Shown: piece after piece, positions 12,149 to 23,934 of the stretch
How the letters are laid out: each line of letters opens with the position of its first letter
How positions within the stretch are numbered: the first letter of the stretch is position 1
DNA from: Hyphodiscus hymeniophilus
Lineage: Eukaryota; Ascomycota; Leotiomycetes; Helotiales; Hyphodiscaceae
DNA: 64,000 nt
Direction of reading: 5' to 3'
Assembly (NCBI GenBank): GCA_016508695.1
Contig: VNKQ01000016.1
Location: 1,287,126 to 1,351,125 of the forward strand
Notes under the pieces: generated by a model
Database searches by the model: none
Seen by the model: the letters and a program-made list of their open reading frames with translations, nothing else
What the model was told of the DNA's origin: nothing
Program-made: the position numbers and the translations under genes

Positions 12149-14018
12149 ATGACTTTACTTACTAAAGAAGAAAAGAATTTCATCGCACGTCGCCAGTTTG
12201 ATCCCTTGCCTGATGAATGGATAGCAACTTTCGAAAAGTATTTGGCGCAAGATGGTAATGACAACGATGAATTTCTCGCAGGAAACACTTCGCTCAAACG
12301 CAACGACATCAGAACAATCATCGTTCCCTCAGGCGACGCTGACGGAACGGAATACAATGCTATCACAGAGAACGTCGTTGACTCGTATATGAAATGCATA
12401 TGCGCGTACAAGAATGGAGAACTTCGTTCTGGAGAAGATGTAGACCTGGGTGGCGGCATGGGCGGAACAGATGATCCCCAGGATCCCGATGAGGAGTCGA
12501 GAGAGGCTCCGGAGTCCTCAGCTACTGGAAGCAAGCGAAAGCGGGATCGAAGCCCAAGTGAAAAGAGAGGGTCAAAGAAACAAAAGAAAAACGGCAAAAC
12601 CACGATGCCAGGTAGTAATTCTAAAGGGGCCGATACAAAAGCTAAGACGCCTCTAAAACCTTCATATAAATCTTGCGCAACGTTATCTTCAAGCGTTTGC
12701 ACAGTCCTATGTGGTGACAGGAGCGCAAGAGGGCACCCAAGAGGAATATTTGATGCACTTAGAGAAATCGATTGTCTTGGTGACAACCTCCGGAACCTTG
12801 ACTATCTCTTCCTCCCATACAATCACAGGCACTTGCACTACTTGCTATTTGGGATCGCGCCGAAGCAGAAGTTTATATTTGCCATCGACAGCATCACAGC
12901 TTGGCCATGGGACAAGACCGATAATGCAGTCATGCCACTCCTTGAACTGCTGCTAAGCGAGTTTGGAGATACTGAGCAAGATTGGCCGATGTATGGCCAA
13001 TGGGCACAGCCATCACCAACAGACGACAGTCCTAGCGCTCCACGACAGTTTGACTATTACAATTGCGGAGTGTTTACAGTCACGAATGCCACTGTAAGCT
13101 TCCAGATTCGTACTTCCCTTTTTAGCTTCCTCCTGTAATCACCTTAGGATCGATTGTCGTTGTCAATAGTGATGTAATCATCAAGAAGCTTCTCCGCTGG
13201 GAAATTTGCTGACTTCCTGAATTCTAGTGTCTAGCTTTGTGAGTTTTCCTTCAGCGATTGAGCCAATGTCCAAGATCAATTCATTAAAAAAATTACCTAC
13301 TCGTAGATTCATCTCCATCCAGCTGGTTAAGGCTCAGCTGACTTTTTTTTTTTCTTGCTTTAGTGGGTATGATCTCAAGTGTTACGAAGAAGTTGACCTC
13401 GACATGGGGAAACGACCACGTATGGCGGCGGAATTGCTCACCAGGGGCTTCAGAAAACCTTTCAACTATCAGCTCTTGGATCTACCCCTTGCCAAAGTTC
13501 CAAGTACGATAGACAAAGACCGAGAACGCCTTCCTGACCAAGTCCCACGCTCGAAAGACGGTTTAGCCATGCGAGATAGTGGTCTAACGATCGATCGTAG
13601 GAAGGCACTCGTTCCTGGAAGCAAAGGGCAGTGGCCTGCGCAGTTCGACCCGCGATATTTCCAGAAGAGAGGATTCCTCTACGCCATCAAACAACCAAAG
13701 TTCGACGAGATGAAGTTCAGATATCAGCTTGTGGCAGCCTGCAAAGAATACAGCTTCTCCGGATATACATTCTGGAGCAAGAAGCCGATTGCGGTCTTCA
13801 GGAGATGGATGGAGAATGTTTGGGCTGGAAGGAAAGCTGATCGTAAACCACGTGAGGCAAGACAGGCTGTTGGGAACAGGAGCAGGAAGACAGATGTCGC
13901 GAAGGAAACGTCAAAGCAGCCACCTGCCAAGCAGTCGACTGGGAGGGAGCTCGATAAGCTACTAGTCGTGGGGAGACGAGACAGAGGGGAGAGACGAAGT
14001 CAAAAGACAGGAAAATAA
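12149..14018 (+). CDS. Ulp1-like cysteine protease (C48, SUMO-protease fold)
   Basis: Ulp1-type proteases cut SUMO precursors or SUMO conjugates. Exons 12149-13093, 13228-13238 and 13364-14018 give 536 residues in frame. The catalytic triad can be read: His in LHYLLFGI (about 230), Asp in FAIDS (about 247) and Cys in YYNCGVF (about 306), in the order and spacing of C48 enzymes. Asn replaces the usual Asp before the Cys. Ahead lies an acidic then Lys-rich linker with KRKRDRSPSEKRGSKKQKK, a plausible nuclear signal. After the fold comes a long basic tail (about 220 residues). The 11-nt second exon restores TNATCLAFGYDLKCY, the helix following the catalytic Cys. The start is the first ATG; the frame is open further upstream. 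This is an expanded, divergent branch, not the housekeeping Ulp1. Confidence 0.72.
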
Positions 14019-14725
14019 AGAGGCAAGTCCAGGGAGAATACCACTAGGAGGGGTCTATACAGAGAGAGTCACAACGTCGATTGAGTGAGCCTAGTGAAAA
14101 GCCTCTCTTTGAAGCAGTGAAGTGTCGTCGACCTTGTGTGAGAGTAGAACATTGTGAAGAAGTCCTTCATCCGAGATTCAACTTAACTTGAAAATTGCTT
14201 TTCAGCTTCATGCAATGTATTTACTCTATTTGTAAAATTATGATGAACCTTATCGTGGCGCCATCCATGTTTCCCTCGGTACCGCCACCAAGGCCGCATT
14301 TGAGGTTGAGTTAAACGGCCAGAACATTGAGGCTGTTCGACTCACCACGAAACCAAATCAGCAACCAAAATTGAATGCTGCGTGACGATCCAATATCGCC
14401 GCCTCACAATCTTGGTAATGTTACGAATAGGTCAACTGCTTGGCAGTAATATGCATCTTCAACTCTCAGCTCGAGATCCACTATGCCTTATTGCTGGCGC
14501 CAGGCCACAGCCACTCATTTCGTGGCCGGATAGTTTGTAAGGACCTGTCTTATTTGTCGAAAGCCGGAGAGCCAACATTGGGATTTGATCCACATGAATG
14601 GTAGTTTAACATCCACGCTCAACCCCTTCATCGACTCAGTTGTGCGCAGTATCGCTAGCCCCAATAATTGTACCATTGTGCAACGCCCGAGACCAGACCC
14701 TAGTGCTCAGCAGCGGAGGTGGTAC
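14019..14725. other. Intergenic between converging genes, with a coding relic
   Basis: It holds the 3' flanks of the protease gene and the Zn2Cys6 gene. The only structure seen is the short coding-like fragment described separately at 14236-14385. Confidence 0.4.
14236..14385 (+). pseudogene. Orphan coding-like fragment, about 49 codons
   Basis: A plus-strand stretch bounded by stops, with protein-like composition and amphipathic beta-strand patterning: GAIHVSLGTATKAAFEVEL followed by NGQNIEAVRLTT. It has no start codon in a useful place, and no splice signals connect it to anything. It may be the remains of a longer gene. I do not recognise the family. Confidence 0.25.
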
Positions 14726-17288
14726 CTAGGTCCCCGGGGTATGCCAGAAATCATTGGCGTTGTACTCGTCGGGGTTCCCAATAAAGGATGAAGTAGAATC
14801 TGTTCAAAGTTTAGTAATCACCGAGTAGAAAGGCGCATAAGGTTGAATTCACGTACTGTAGGTGGAGTCGTCGTTGTTTGGAGGCAGCGTGCCAAACTGA
14901 GTAGGCTGCCAACCTTCGGCGTCCAGGAAGAAAGGACTAGCGGATGACGAAGATCCTGTTCCACCGAATGCTTGCGGGAAAGCCTGCGGCTGTCCAATAC
15001 CCTGCTCTATCGAAAGCCTCATGTTTTGAAGATTGGAGCTCTCCGCCAGCATGTCTGATTCAAATCCTGAGCCAGCAGATGACACGGCGGAAGAAGCAGG
15101 CAGCCCCGAGCCAGGAGAGGTATCTGCTGACTGAATGAGAGTCAACTGTCGTCGAAGATGCTTGATTTGAGTCAAGTATCTGCGAGCGAAGGCATTTCTT
15201 TGACCGCAATGTGTAAGGACTTGGATCGAAGCGTCGACTGCTGCTATCTCACGGGTCTGGTCGAAGGCTGTGGGGGATCCGATCCCCCACTGATTCGACT
15301 TCCAAACAGCAGCGACAATCATAATATAGACTGCATTGACGAGAAAAAATCTGCAGAATGTCAGTGCTATCTGGTGAGATACTGATGATTATGCGTGAAC
15401 GCACACTGCCATGAGTGATCGTTTTGGTGTAATCGAGGAGCTCAATAGGCGAGTCGAGCTTCTGATCAGGCGAAATGCACAGTCGATGCTTAAGTCACCG
15501 ATTAGCCGTGGAAACACTCTGAAATTCTAGCGACAGTGCTGCTTACCATAAATTTGCTTCGGACGATATGACAGACGCAATAGAGCCCCCAAAGGTACTC
15601 GACGCTTTCATTTTCAACGCCTTCAGCAAGTATGGCCTGGTGACTAATATCCATGCTCCAAGGTGCATGAAATGCAAATTGAACTATGATTGTATTAGAT
15701 GAATACCAAATATGTTCTGTTTTGAAAACTAACAATGGCTTCCGCCTGGTCTCTCGGGAATTCCGGAACGTTCCCTGATTGAACGAATTGTTGAAGACCA
15801 TCTGGCAGAGCGGACATCCACTGCTCGAGATCACCTTTCCGCTGTCGACAAATGTTGATACTTGGCTGATCCGCAAAGTACATATCGCGTAATATGTTCC
15901 CTGATATTATGGCCAGACGTGTGACGCTGTTTTGTAAGGTATCCTCCGGTTTAAAATGCGAGTCCTAGTCACCGTTATTCGAGCTCCTTGACGAATGATT
16001 TATTCGCTCACCTTGAAAATTGGATCTCGAGATATACTTTCCTTGATACGTGGCAGTCTTCCGAGGAATATAGCTACCCATCTGTTCCGACGCAATGAGA
16101 TGTGCGTTTCGGTCATAGGTTCACAACAATTACATACCGATCAAAGCTGATGACTGTAAACCATATCTGTCGCCATTCCTGGTATTCGCTGTCGGATAGT
16201 TCTTTTAAATCATTCTGCCCCGTATCTAGTTGAAATCTTTGGGCTCCCCGGATGGCGGCATCTGGTGAATGTGAGACTCACTAGCCATTAGTTATCGACA
16301 GGGGGAATAAGCTTACCAAGCTGCATCCACACAGAATTCCATTTAGTCTGCGGTTGATAGAAGCATAGAAGAAGCATTGCCCGGATAACCCATATTGTGC
16401 TGTGAGGATTCTCATCTAAAGCATCATCAATGTACTTTTTGCCCGTTTCATAATACGATGCGCCATCGGCGTCATAGATGTCATCAAATTGGATACCCAC
16501 AGCGAGAATTAAAAACATCTGGCAGTACCAAGATATGCTAACCGATCCTGGTTGCTCATACATGAGGGCTAGCTGCGCGGTCACATCCTCTCTGCTGCAG
16601 ACATAGAATATGGAGTTCTGGAAGTCGAGGAACAGATTGAGAAGCTGGAGAGAGACGTCATGTGACGGTAGGGAGTCCCTCAATAGTTTACGGACATGAT
16701 CTGGACCTCTCTCAAGGGCATGGTCTCTGATAGGGATAGTGTCTGACTGTAGAGAGGACGAAGGGCCGTCACGTGAGACATGCTCCCCGACTATGGAGAA
16801 GACTTCCCGATTGAAACTAGGCAGACTGGCATTCCCTGGTCGTGCTTCTAATAGAGGATCTTCTTGGGGTACAGATGCGCTTTCTCTGCCCAAGTTCAGC
16901 CGCCGGACCTGTGTGACGAGTGTCAATTGCAGGTAAGGAAGCCAGGGTTGGAATAGTACAACATACGATATCTCCAAAGATCTCCGAGTAAAGACGGTCA
17001 TAGTCTGCATCAGAAATGGAGCCTCGAGTTAACCTAGCACAATAGGTCAGGCCACGTAGACGAGTTTAGGCTGGAGACAAACGATGGCGGTACGAAGTTT
17101 GCTTCGGGTGACCTTGAGGTCTCTGGTATCCGCGTCTTGGTGCCGCTGTAGCAACATGCCATACCCCTTAACTTGCAATTGGAACACTGCGGCTTCTCGC
17201 CGCTACACTTTTGATGTCTTGATTTGCAAGTATCGCACGTCGGCGGGCGCTGCACAGTCTTGGTCACGCGGTAATTGACAGACGACAT
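14726..17288 (-). CDS. Zn2Cys6 transcription factor with fungal-specific TF domain
   Basis: Nuclear DNA-binding regulator. The ATG at 17288 opens a short leader and the zinc cluster CDTCKSRHQKC...CSNCKLRGMAC (about residues 16-42). Further exons carry the middle-homology domain: the DADYDRLYSEIFGDI start joined to VRRLNLGR, the block EYQEWRQIWFTVISFDR joined across an intron to WVAIFLGRLPRIKESI, and a C-terminal exon ending NPDEYNANDFWHTPGT before the stop at 14726-14728. There are at least seven introns. The last has donor GTACGT near 14859. The junction just after the zinc cluster (about 17045-17110) is unclear: the open frame hits a TAG unless a weak donor is used. Either the intron is atypical or there is a defect. 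The target genes are unknown; the neighbour is the divergent-family FAD oxidoreductase. Confidence 0.8.
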
Positions 17289-17751
17289 CGTGGTGCAGCA
17301 TCGGACGATATGGGGTGATGGTTGGTAGCGGGACCGGGTTGGTAAGGAGGAGGGTGTTGACAAGACACAGCTCACATGTTTTACGCATGTCGGCTCCACA
17401 GAAACTTGGCGCACGTGTGCGGCCGCTTGAGGTACCCTTTTTTAGTTTCACGCACGCCACTATCGTCCCATGTACCTTAGATATAAGTAGCAATACGAAG
17501 TAGTGGGTCAAGATGCTTCTGTAGAAGCGATATCACGTTCTAGTGGTGAGATAGTACGGCCACAGTGGGTACTTAAAAGTGTTCAGCGGCAACCCAAAGC
17601 AAAGCGAATACATGTTCTTTCCACACGTTCTTGTTCGGTGTATATGTGCACGTTGTTTTGATATACGAAGACACAAAGAAAGGCCAAAGGCTGCCCTGAA
17701 GAAATCGTGAACGAAAGACCACCGTTAGGTGGTTCACCAGGTTGAGGAATG
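17289..17751. other. Intergenic, promoter of the Zn2Cys6 gene
   Basis: Upstream region of the Zn2Cys6 factor and 3' flank of the FAD oxidoreductase. No further gene is seen. Confidence 0.45.
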
Positions 17752-19117
17752 TTAGAGCGCCTTCGGTTGCTGGCGTATCCTTCTCGGATCTAAGTTCGGT
17801 GCGTCTAAGCAACTAATTTTCCCATCTAGTATGAGCTCACTGATTACCTTTCCTGTTCCTGTCGCATTAGAAATGCCCCAACAAGAATGCCCTGTCGCTA
17901 GAACGAGTCCCGCCAGTTCCGTTTGGCCAATAAGGGGATCATTGCTGGCTCCGATATCTACTACAGGTAAGTAGCACGCCCGTCTTCCCATCACCTGGCC
18001 GCTCCGAATATCGTCCGATACGCTTGAAGCAGCGTTGATGATGTCTTGACAACTGTTGGAAGAGATTTCAACAGCATTCCCGGGGGGTGGCAAGGCGATG
18101 TTTAAGTCTCCTTGGCCGCAAATGTAGACCTCATTGTTTGGACGCGCATAGATTTCCAGCGACATTGGTCGCGCTGCTCCCGCAGCTGATCGTGAGACGG
18201 AGAGGTGGATGTCAGAAAAGAGGCAGTATGCAGAAACTTCCCGTTTCAATTTGATGGTCACACTATGTGCGCGGAGTGGCTGCATTCGAACTTGGGGAAG
18301 AAGTGTAGGGGTCCAGGGACCTGCGGCAAGAAGGATAGTAGTGGCTGGAAGGACATGCCGTTCTGAGGTAGCCTTGTCCAGATATGTCACCGAAAGAACC
18401 TTTTTTTGCGACAAATTGTCGGAGGGGTCTAGCGGTGAAGGCTTCTCGAGTTTGTCGTCAGCATTGCAGCAGTTGATATGCTCTACTCTTCCCACAATTA
18501 GTTTTGCCCCACGTTCAGTTGCCAGCCTGATCATAGAGTTTGTAAACTGCAACGGATAGACCTGCGCCGTGGAGTTTTCATCTGCGAGTTCTTCGTATGC
18601 TTTCGCGCTCTTGGGGTCAAACCAGTCTAGGTCTTCTGGCAGGACCGACGAATTCCTCGGTCCTCGAGCCCAGTATTTTCCCAGCTCAATGGATGGCTGG
18701 TTGCTCGACTTTTGCTGGTAGGCCTCCTGAGGCGCAACTGCGGTGATCTGTCCACACCGAGCACGACGGTAACCCCAGAGCTCAGTACCGTTATGCTCTT
18801 GCGCAAGTTGGTCGTGCAGGTCGAAGCTCAGTTTGGCAAGATTGTTCGGGTACGCCCAGGCAGCTAGTAATCCGCCAGCTTTGCCCGAAGCTCCGCTCGC
18901 GATCTTCGAAGCTTCGATGACCGTAACAGTGTGAATTGAGGGATCGAACTGAGGATGGTGCGTGAGGTAGTATGCAGCAGTGCATCCTATGATACCTCCA
19001 CCTAAATACACATGTTGTTAGAGACCTGCGAATCAAGCAATGCGATAAAAAAGAAGAGAGCTCTTAAGGCAACATACCTATCACGATAATGTTCTGCTTT
19101 TTCTTTGGTGCAGACAT
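17752..19117 (-). CDS. FAD-dependent oxidoreductase, DAO family (Tda3-like)
   Basis: Exons 19117-19078 and 19001-17752, with a 76-bp intron (GTATGT...TTTAG), give 429 residues. The exon junction falls inside the FAD-binding fingerprint: IIVIG joined to GGIIGCTAAYYL, a GxGxxG Rossmann loop at about residues 13-20. Later comes the DAO-family second nucleotide motif TTILLAAGPWTPTLLP. The C-terminal ATGHSCWGISNATGTGKVISELI is where these enzymes close the FAD pocket. There is no signal peptide. The nearest known relative I can name is yeast Tda3, a DAO-fold protein linked to endosome-to-Golgi trafficking; a role in amine or amino-acid oxidation is equally possible. Complete and intact. Confidence 0.85.
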
Positions 19118-20556
19118 GATGCTTGCGAAAGGCCCATCCCCGTAGTCCTGAAGGAATAATTCAAAAATTCAGACTGTCATTGCGGCAGGTAGCAGGAGAG
19201 AAGCAAGCGTTGCACAGCGGCCGCTGCACATTGGAGTACACATGAAAGGAACTACCCAAGGATTGATTACGGGTTGATCTGCGTGGGCCTGGATTACCTG
19301 TGTCGTTGGGTTGCGCTCAAAGCATAGATAGAGAGGAAAGACTCATACCCAAGCATGGCATCTGTGGTTGGGCGGCGGCTTACCTAACCTACTCTACTAG
19401 TCTACTAGCTGCATATCAATTCCCGAGGAGTTTTTGCCGTCTCCGAGGAAACTAGTAGAAGCTAGACGAGAGTTTCCTCCAATCTGCACAAAGACACGAG
19501 TAATAGGATAGGGGGGTATGGAATGTAAGGTATGCTAGGTACGATTACGATATACTCACTCGAATTCTCGACTCTCTCCCACAGTCTCACTGCATCCGTC
19601 ACCTGAAGCTGACGGATTGAGGAGCGAGCCAAGGCACTACTTACTTCGGATATACTCGAGATCAGGTGCTAAACTATGCAAACAGTAGGTATCTATCTTT
19701 CTCTCATTGCCTGAGCATCGATAAGGTAGATGATCCATAGATGTGCACCAAACAACCATGCATTTCATTGGTCAAGAGGGGATCAGAGAGGCTAGAACTG
19801 AAAGAGACTGGCGAGCTGTTTTCCGAGGAACTTTTCCGCGCGGCTGCTCCCGTCCTCGAGCGTTGTACCTAGGGAACTTACTTACTCCGGACGGAAAGCC
19901 AACAGCGAGAGAGTAGATGAGAAAAGGACGATTATCGATGGCGCGTGTTTGATGTTGCTTGATATTGGGAATTTGACTCAGATTAAGATCTATTCAACAG
20001 CTTGAATTTTGGGAGGTAGCGGTTATGTATATTCTAATTGCACCGTTGTGCGAACCTCATCATGACCGACATTTTTCCAGTCTCTTGCGTTATCACACAC
20101 TTATCCACTGCCACAAAAAACTCGCGAAGATGAGTCAATGACTCAATTAACTTCATCCAATGAATTCTGAAGTAATCCCTCGCAGAGATCCAACTCGGAC
20201 TAAGGGAAGCCAAGGCGAGGAGTGCCGGAAGCGGCGAGTATCGATTCCTCGCTAAACACCGCTACCCGTGCGCGGAAAACAACATGGCCTTGGAGCGATG
20301 TTCGTACCCGCAGATGTTTGCGGCATTAGAGGCGTATAATTAAACGTCGTTGCACTTGTCACATCATCATCACTCAACAGTAAACAGTAAATAACGAACA
20401 ACGCCTCAATCTCCAGATCGACTTTTCGCCATCATCCCACCGACCTCGCTGAAACTCATCATCACCTTACCGACAAGATACCAATTACCAACTTAGCGTA
20501 CATTCAAGCACTTCGAACTCTGGCAAGCCCTGATCATACGTCCTTCAATCAGCGTC
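19118..20556. promoter_or_regulatory. Long upstream region shared by the FAD oxidoreductase and bHLH genes
   Basis: 1.4 kb between divergent genes. It contains CTACTAGT-type short repeats (about 19390-19460) and a 19-codon ORF starting at 20284 that may be an upstream ORF in a long bHLH leader. A pyrimidine/CA-rich stretch (20340-20540) looks like 5' UTR. No protein gene is supported. Confidence 0.45.
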
Positions 20557-21570
20557 ATGGATCCTCAGGTACGTAGTGTGATACTAAGACATTATTTCTT
20601 CCTTTATCAAAGCGCCAATACTAACTTCGCCTTCTCCATAGATATTTGACCAGTTCGTCGAAGATAACTGGTCGGAACCGCCTTGCAAATCCCAAACACT
20701 CAATCCTGTACCTGAACTATGGCCAACATCTCTATACCTCAATGGTAAGGATATACCCTAAGCTTTTATTGACCATGCTAATTTATCCGAACAGAATACA
20801 ACCCGTTGGCGTACAACTTTGAAGACTTCCCAAACTTGAACGACCTGGACTTCTCTTCAAGCCCACCAGCGTTGACATTACCATCACCCATATCCGACAA
20901 TTCATCATTTTTCGAATTTGAAGATCAACTAGATTCGAAATCAGCTGTCAACCCTTGGATTGTACCAAATTCTTTCAACGCTGCTAGCCCGACAGCTTCT
21001 TGCAGCACCCACTCGGAACAGCTCTCACCAAACATGAAGAATCTGGAATTTCCTTCATCTCCAGAGAGCTCCGCGCCCAGCTCTCCTCGCACAGAACACG
21101 ACAGACTACCAATCAAATCCGCAAAACAAGATAGGAAACAACGGCCAACATCCTCGCGAACCAAGTCATCTGGGCCCGGCCGCCACAACGCACACAATCT
21201 CATCGAGAAGAGGTATCGGAACAATCTGAACAGCAAAATAAATTCTCTGCGCGACAGCATTCCTTGTCTCCGCGCTGCAGTGAAAGCGAACGAGGATGAT
21301 TTAGATAGTGACAGTGCCGAGAGTAGAAAAAGTCAAAAGCTGAACAAGGTAAGCCCGTCCCTACTCGCCCGAACATTCATACCAGGAACTAACGATTCTA
21401 CTCAGGGTGCTATCCTTGACAAAGCCATTGCATATATCGCTGAAATGGAGAGGAAAGTGCAGAAAACAACGAAAGAGAATGCCAGGCTGCAATCAATCGT
21501 TGATGGAAGTCTCGACAGCTATCTTTATGCTAATGGGATACGGGGCAATGGGAAATCAAGGGGAATGTGA
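20557..21570 (+). CDS. SREBP-type bHLH transcription factor without membrane anchor
   Basis: Exons 20557-20568, 20642-20744, 20795-21348 and 21406-21570 give 277 residues. The first exon encodes only MDPQ. The basic helix-loop-helix starts GRHNAHNLIEKRYRNNLN, with Tyr (about residue 179) in the basic region where other bHLH factors have Arg. That Tyr is the SREBP hallmark and allows binding to sterol elements as well as E-boxes. Helix 2 reads LNKGAILDKAIAYIAEME once the 57-nt third intron is removed. That intron is a multiple of three and has no stop, so retention would insert 19 residues into the dimerisation domain. The protein stops soon after helix 2 and has no transmembrane segments. It thus resembles Aspergillus SrbB rather than membrane-bound SrbA. 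Its N-terminus is Ser/Pro-rich, a likely activation region. Confidence 0.9.
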
Positions 21571-23202
21571 TGGGATCAAAAATAAATAAAATAATTGATA
21601 TGATCGTGTTCACAATGAAACACTCTACAAAACAACCTTTTAAAACTCTCTTTCTTGTTTGGAATCCATGATTGGTCTCTGAAAACGTTGATATACCCAT
21701 ACCAGACAGGTAAGAGCTCGACCGAGCTAGCCTACTGATAGCAGCCCCATTGAGCACCGATGTTTGTTAGTTGCGACGAGATTTACCTTGATGTACTCAA
21801 CTGGGGTTTGGTATGTGGTAATATATCATTCGGTGTGGGATGAATCCCGTTTGAGGGAAAGGGGCATAATCGACAGGCGGAGGCCGTAGTTGCAGACCGC
21901 TTTGGTCTGAGACATGGGCAGAATTTGGGCGGTCTGCCATAACAAAGCGCATGAATACGCGCCTAACATCATCTTAACCGCCCTCCAGGATCTCAACGTT
22001 TCTCATCTTTACCCAAGTTCAAGATTCAAAGTCGCAGCCTTTACATGGTTTACCCTCTCGTCACACACTTTACTGGACTTTAGAACAAGCCACTATGTCA
22101 GAAGAGGAATATCCACGTTATTGTGCGCTCAGGTGGTGAGTGGGACGGCGAGCGACACAATGAAGTCCTGCATCGTAACCTAGGTATACAGACCATCTCG
22201 ATAGCTTTGACGTCTGTTTCATCATGATCATGACCAGAAGCCAAATTTCAAGCATATGCATGGTGAAGTGCTTTGAATGTCTTGACGTCTTCTTGAGCAT
22301 TGAGCTAATAATTCTCTCACAGCTTTATGATTCCTCTACCTTGGTATCCTCCTTCCGAAACATACACATGATTTGCGATCTTGGTATGAGTAACAATAAT
22401 AACAACCTCAACTGGGCTCTGGAGGATAGGCACGAGTGATCGACATGGTCGAGACTGTCTATCGTAGGGCCATGGATAGAGATCTTTGGGGGTCAGCATG
22501 AAGGGTGACCCGGACATCTGCCAGGAAGAGTGATCGAGGCTGATAACCTCATAACTTATTCCACCAGGCACCGACATTAGGAGTGTGGTGAAGTGTCATT
22601 TCACGTCCAATGGGAATTTCCTGAATGGCTGAAGTGCATTTATCACAACATCGTGGGAGAATTCCAGATTGGCGTCATAAGGATATGGGGGACGAAATAC
22701 CATGGCGTGCAGGTTACTCTCGAATGATGGTTATTTCGCCCCAACGGGAGATGGATTGAAGGAAACGAACAAGTGTCGATAGCAGGATGGGGTAAGGTAG
22801 GTGGCTTGCTTACGAGTGACATCTTAAAGCATCAGGATGCTCGACCTCAAGTTTGTTCTTCTGGACCGATCTACGACGGGATAAGCAGTTCTTGTCCTCT
22901 CTCCCGACCTTTATCATACGCCAGTGGCATGATATATATGTACAAAGTCTGAAACGGCTACTGGAAATCATTCTGATTTCGGCACAACATGGTTCTGTCT
23001 GTTGGAGCTAGAAGTTTATGCGATTGTTGATTAGAGTTCAAAGACAGCTATACAAAATCTCGAGTCTTCCATCCTGCGATGTCCTTCTATTTGAATGAAC
23101 ACAAATCAACTATTCAACATGAAGCTCCTCAAAAATTCCATTCTGAGACTCGGGTTTGGCATTTGTGATATATCGCAAGCCCGCTCGCAATTGTGAAGTT
23201 TA
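21571..23202. other. Gene-poor stretch of 1.6 kb
   Basis: Downstream of the bHLH gene. Frames up to about 90 codons occur (for example 21914-22183 plus, 22317-22577 minus) without domains, signal peptides or extending splice sites. I see no gene. A non-coding transcript cannot be excluded. Confidence 0.4.
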
Positions 23203-23934
23203 CTAAATCTCTTCTGTCCAAGTACTTCTAGATCTTACATTTCCTTCTACCGTATCTCCATTCACAACCTCGTACCAACTCCACCACGCCTCGAGCTCTA
23301 CCCCTTCAAACTCAGCCTTTTGCATCAAAATCCCCAACCCCATTCCACCAGTACGGACGAAGAGTGCTTCTGTCGTCCTGACCAGTAATTTCAACAACCC
23401 CAAGAACGGGCCCTCGTCTAATTCACCATCCACTGTCAGGCTTAGCGAAGCCTGGTATGGGACGCCGGACCTGTTCAGCTCTACTTTCTGGAGAATTGTC
23501 CGATTGGCTTCTCGCATGCCACCTGGATGGGTGAGAAGTACCCACGCTGCAAGTTCATGGACGGAGCGCAGTGTATCGAAGCCGAGTGCGCCGACGTCGG
23601 ACGAGATTGAGAATTCAACCGGCACGAAATGGCCGGCCGTAGAAAGCATGTTGATTGTTCCACCATTGAACTTGTTGTGGTCTTCATCCTGTCGAAGAGG
23701 CGCTTGCTGTAGTTGATGTGGTATTGAATGGGGAGAATTGGTGTCCAGGTATCGATTGGGAACTGAACAGCTATGAAGTAGCCCACTGGTTGAATCTTTG
23801 GGGATGTTTTTCGAGCTGAGCGCTGGTAAAAGGTTGAGCAGACGATGATAGCTCCCGAAGGATGCGGGAAGCAGATGAGCTTCTGCTTGGTATTGAAATA
23901 ACAAACCCAATGCCAGAATATATCGAACTTGCAT
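23203..23934 (-). CDS. Putative secreted protein, unknown function
   Basis: A single exon of 243 residues if the ATG at 23934 is used. I prefer this start because it opens a classical signal peptide (MQVRYILALGLLFQYQAEAHLL). A longer frame from 24054 would hide it behind about 40 polar residues. The upstream sequence has a TATA-like CTATATATATATGG near 24030. The middle is low in features. The last ~110 residues look folded: a helix with TLRSVHELAAWVLLTHPGG, the strand pair SLSLTVDGELDEGPF, a helix with LLKLLVRTTEALFVRTG, and a closing EAWWSWYEVVNGD. I do not recognise the family. It may be an extracellular or effector-like protein; nothing shows catalysis. Confidence 0.6.
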   Translation of the reverse strand: MQVRYILALGLLFQYQAEAHLLPASFGSYHRLLNLLPALSSKNIPKDSTSGLLHSCSVPNRYLDTNSPHSIPHQLQQAPLRQDEDHNKFNGGTINMLSTAGHFVPVEFSISSDVGALGFDTLRSVHELAAWVLLTHPGGMREANRTILQKVELNRSGVPYQASLSLTVDGELDEGPFLGLLKLLVRTTEALFVRTGGMGLGILMQKAEFEGVELEAWWSWYEVVNGDTVEGNVRSRSTWTEEI

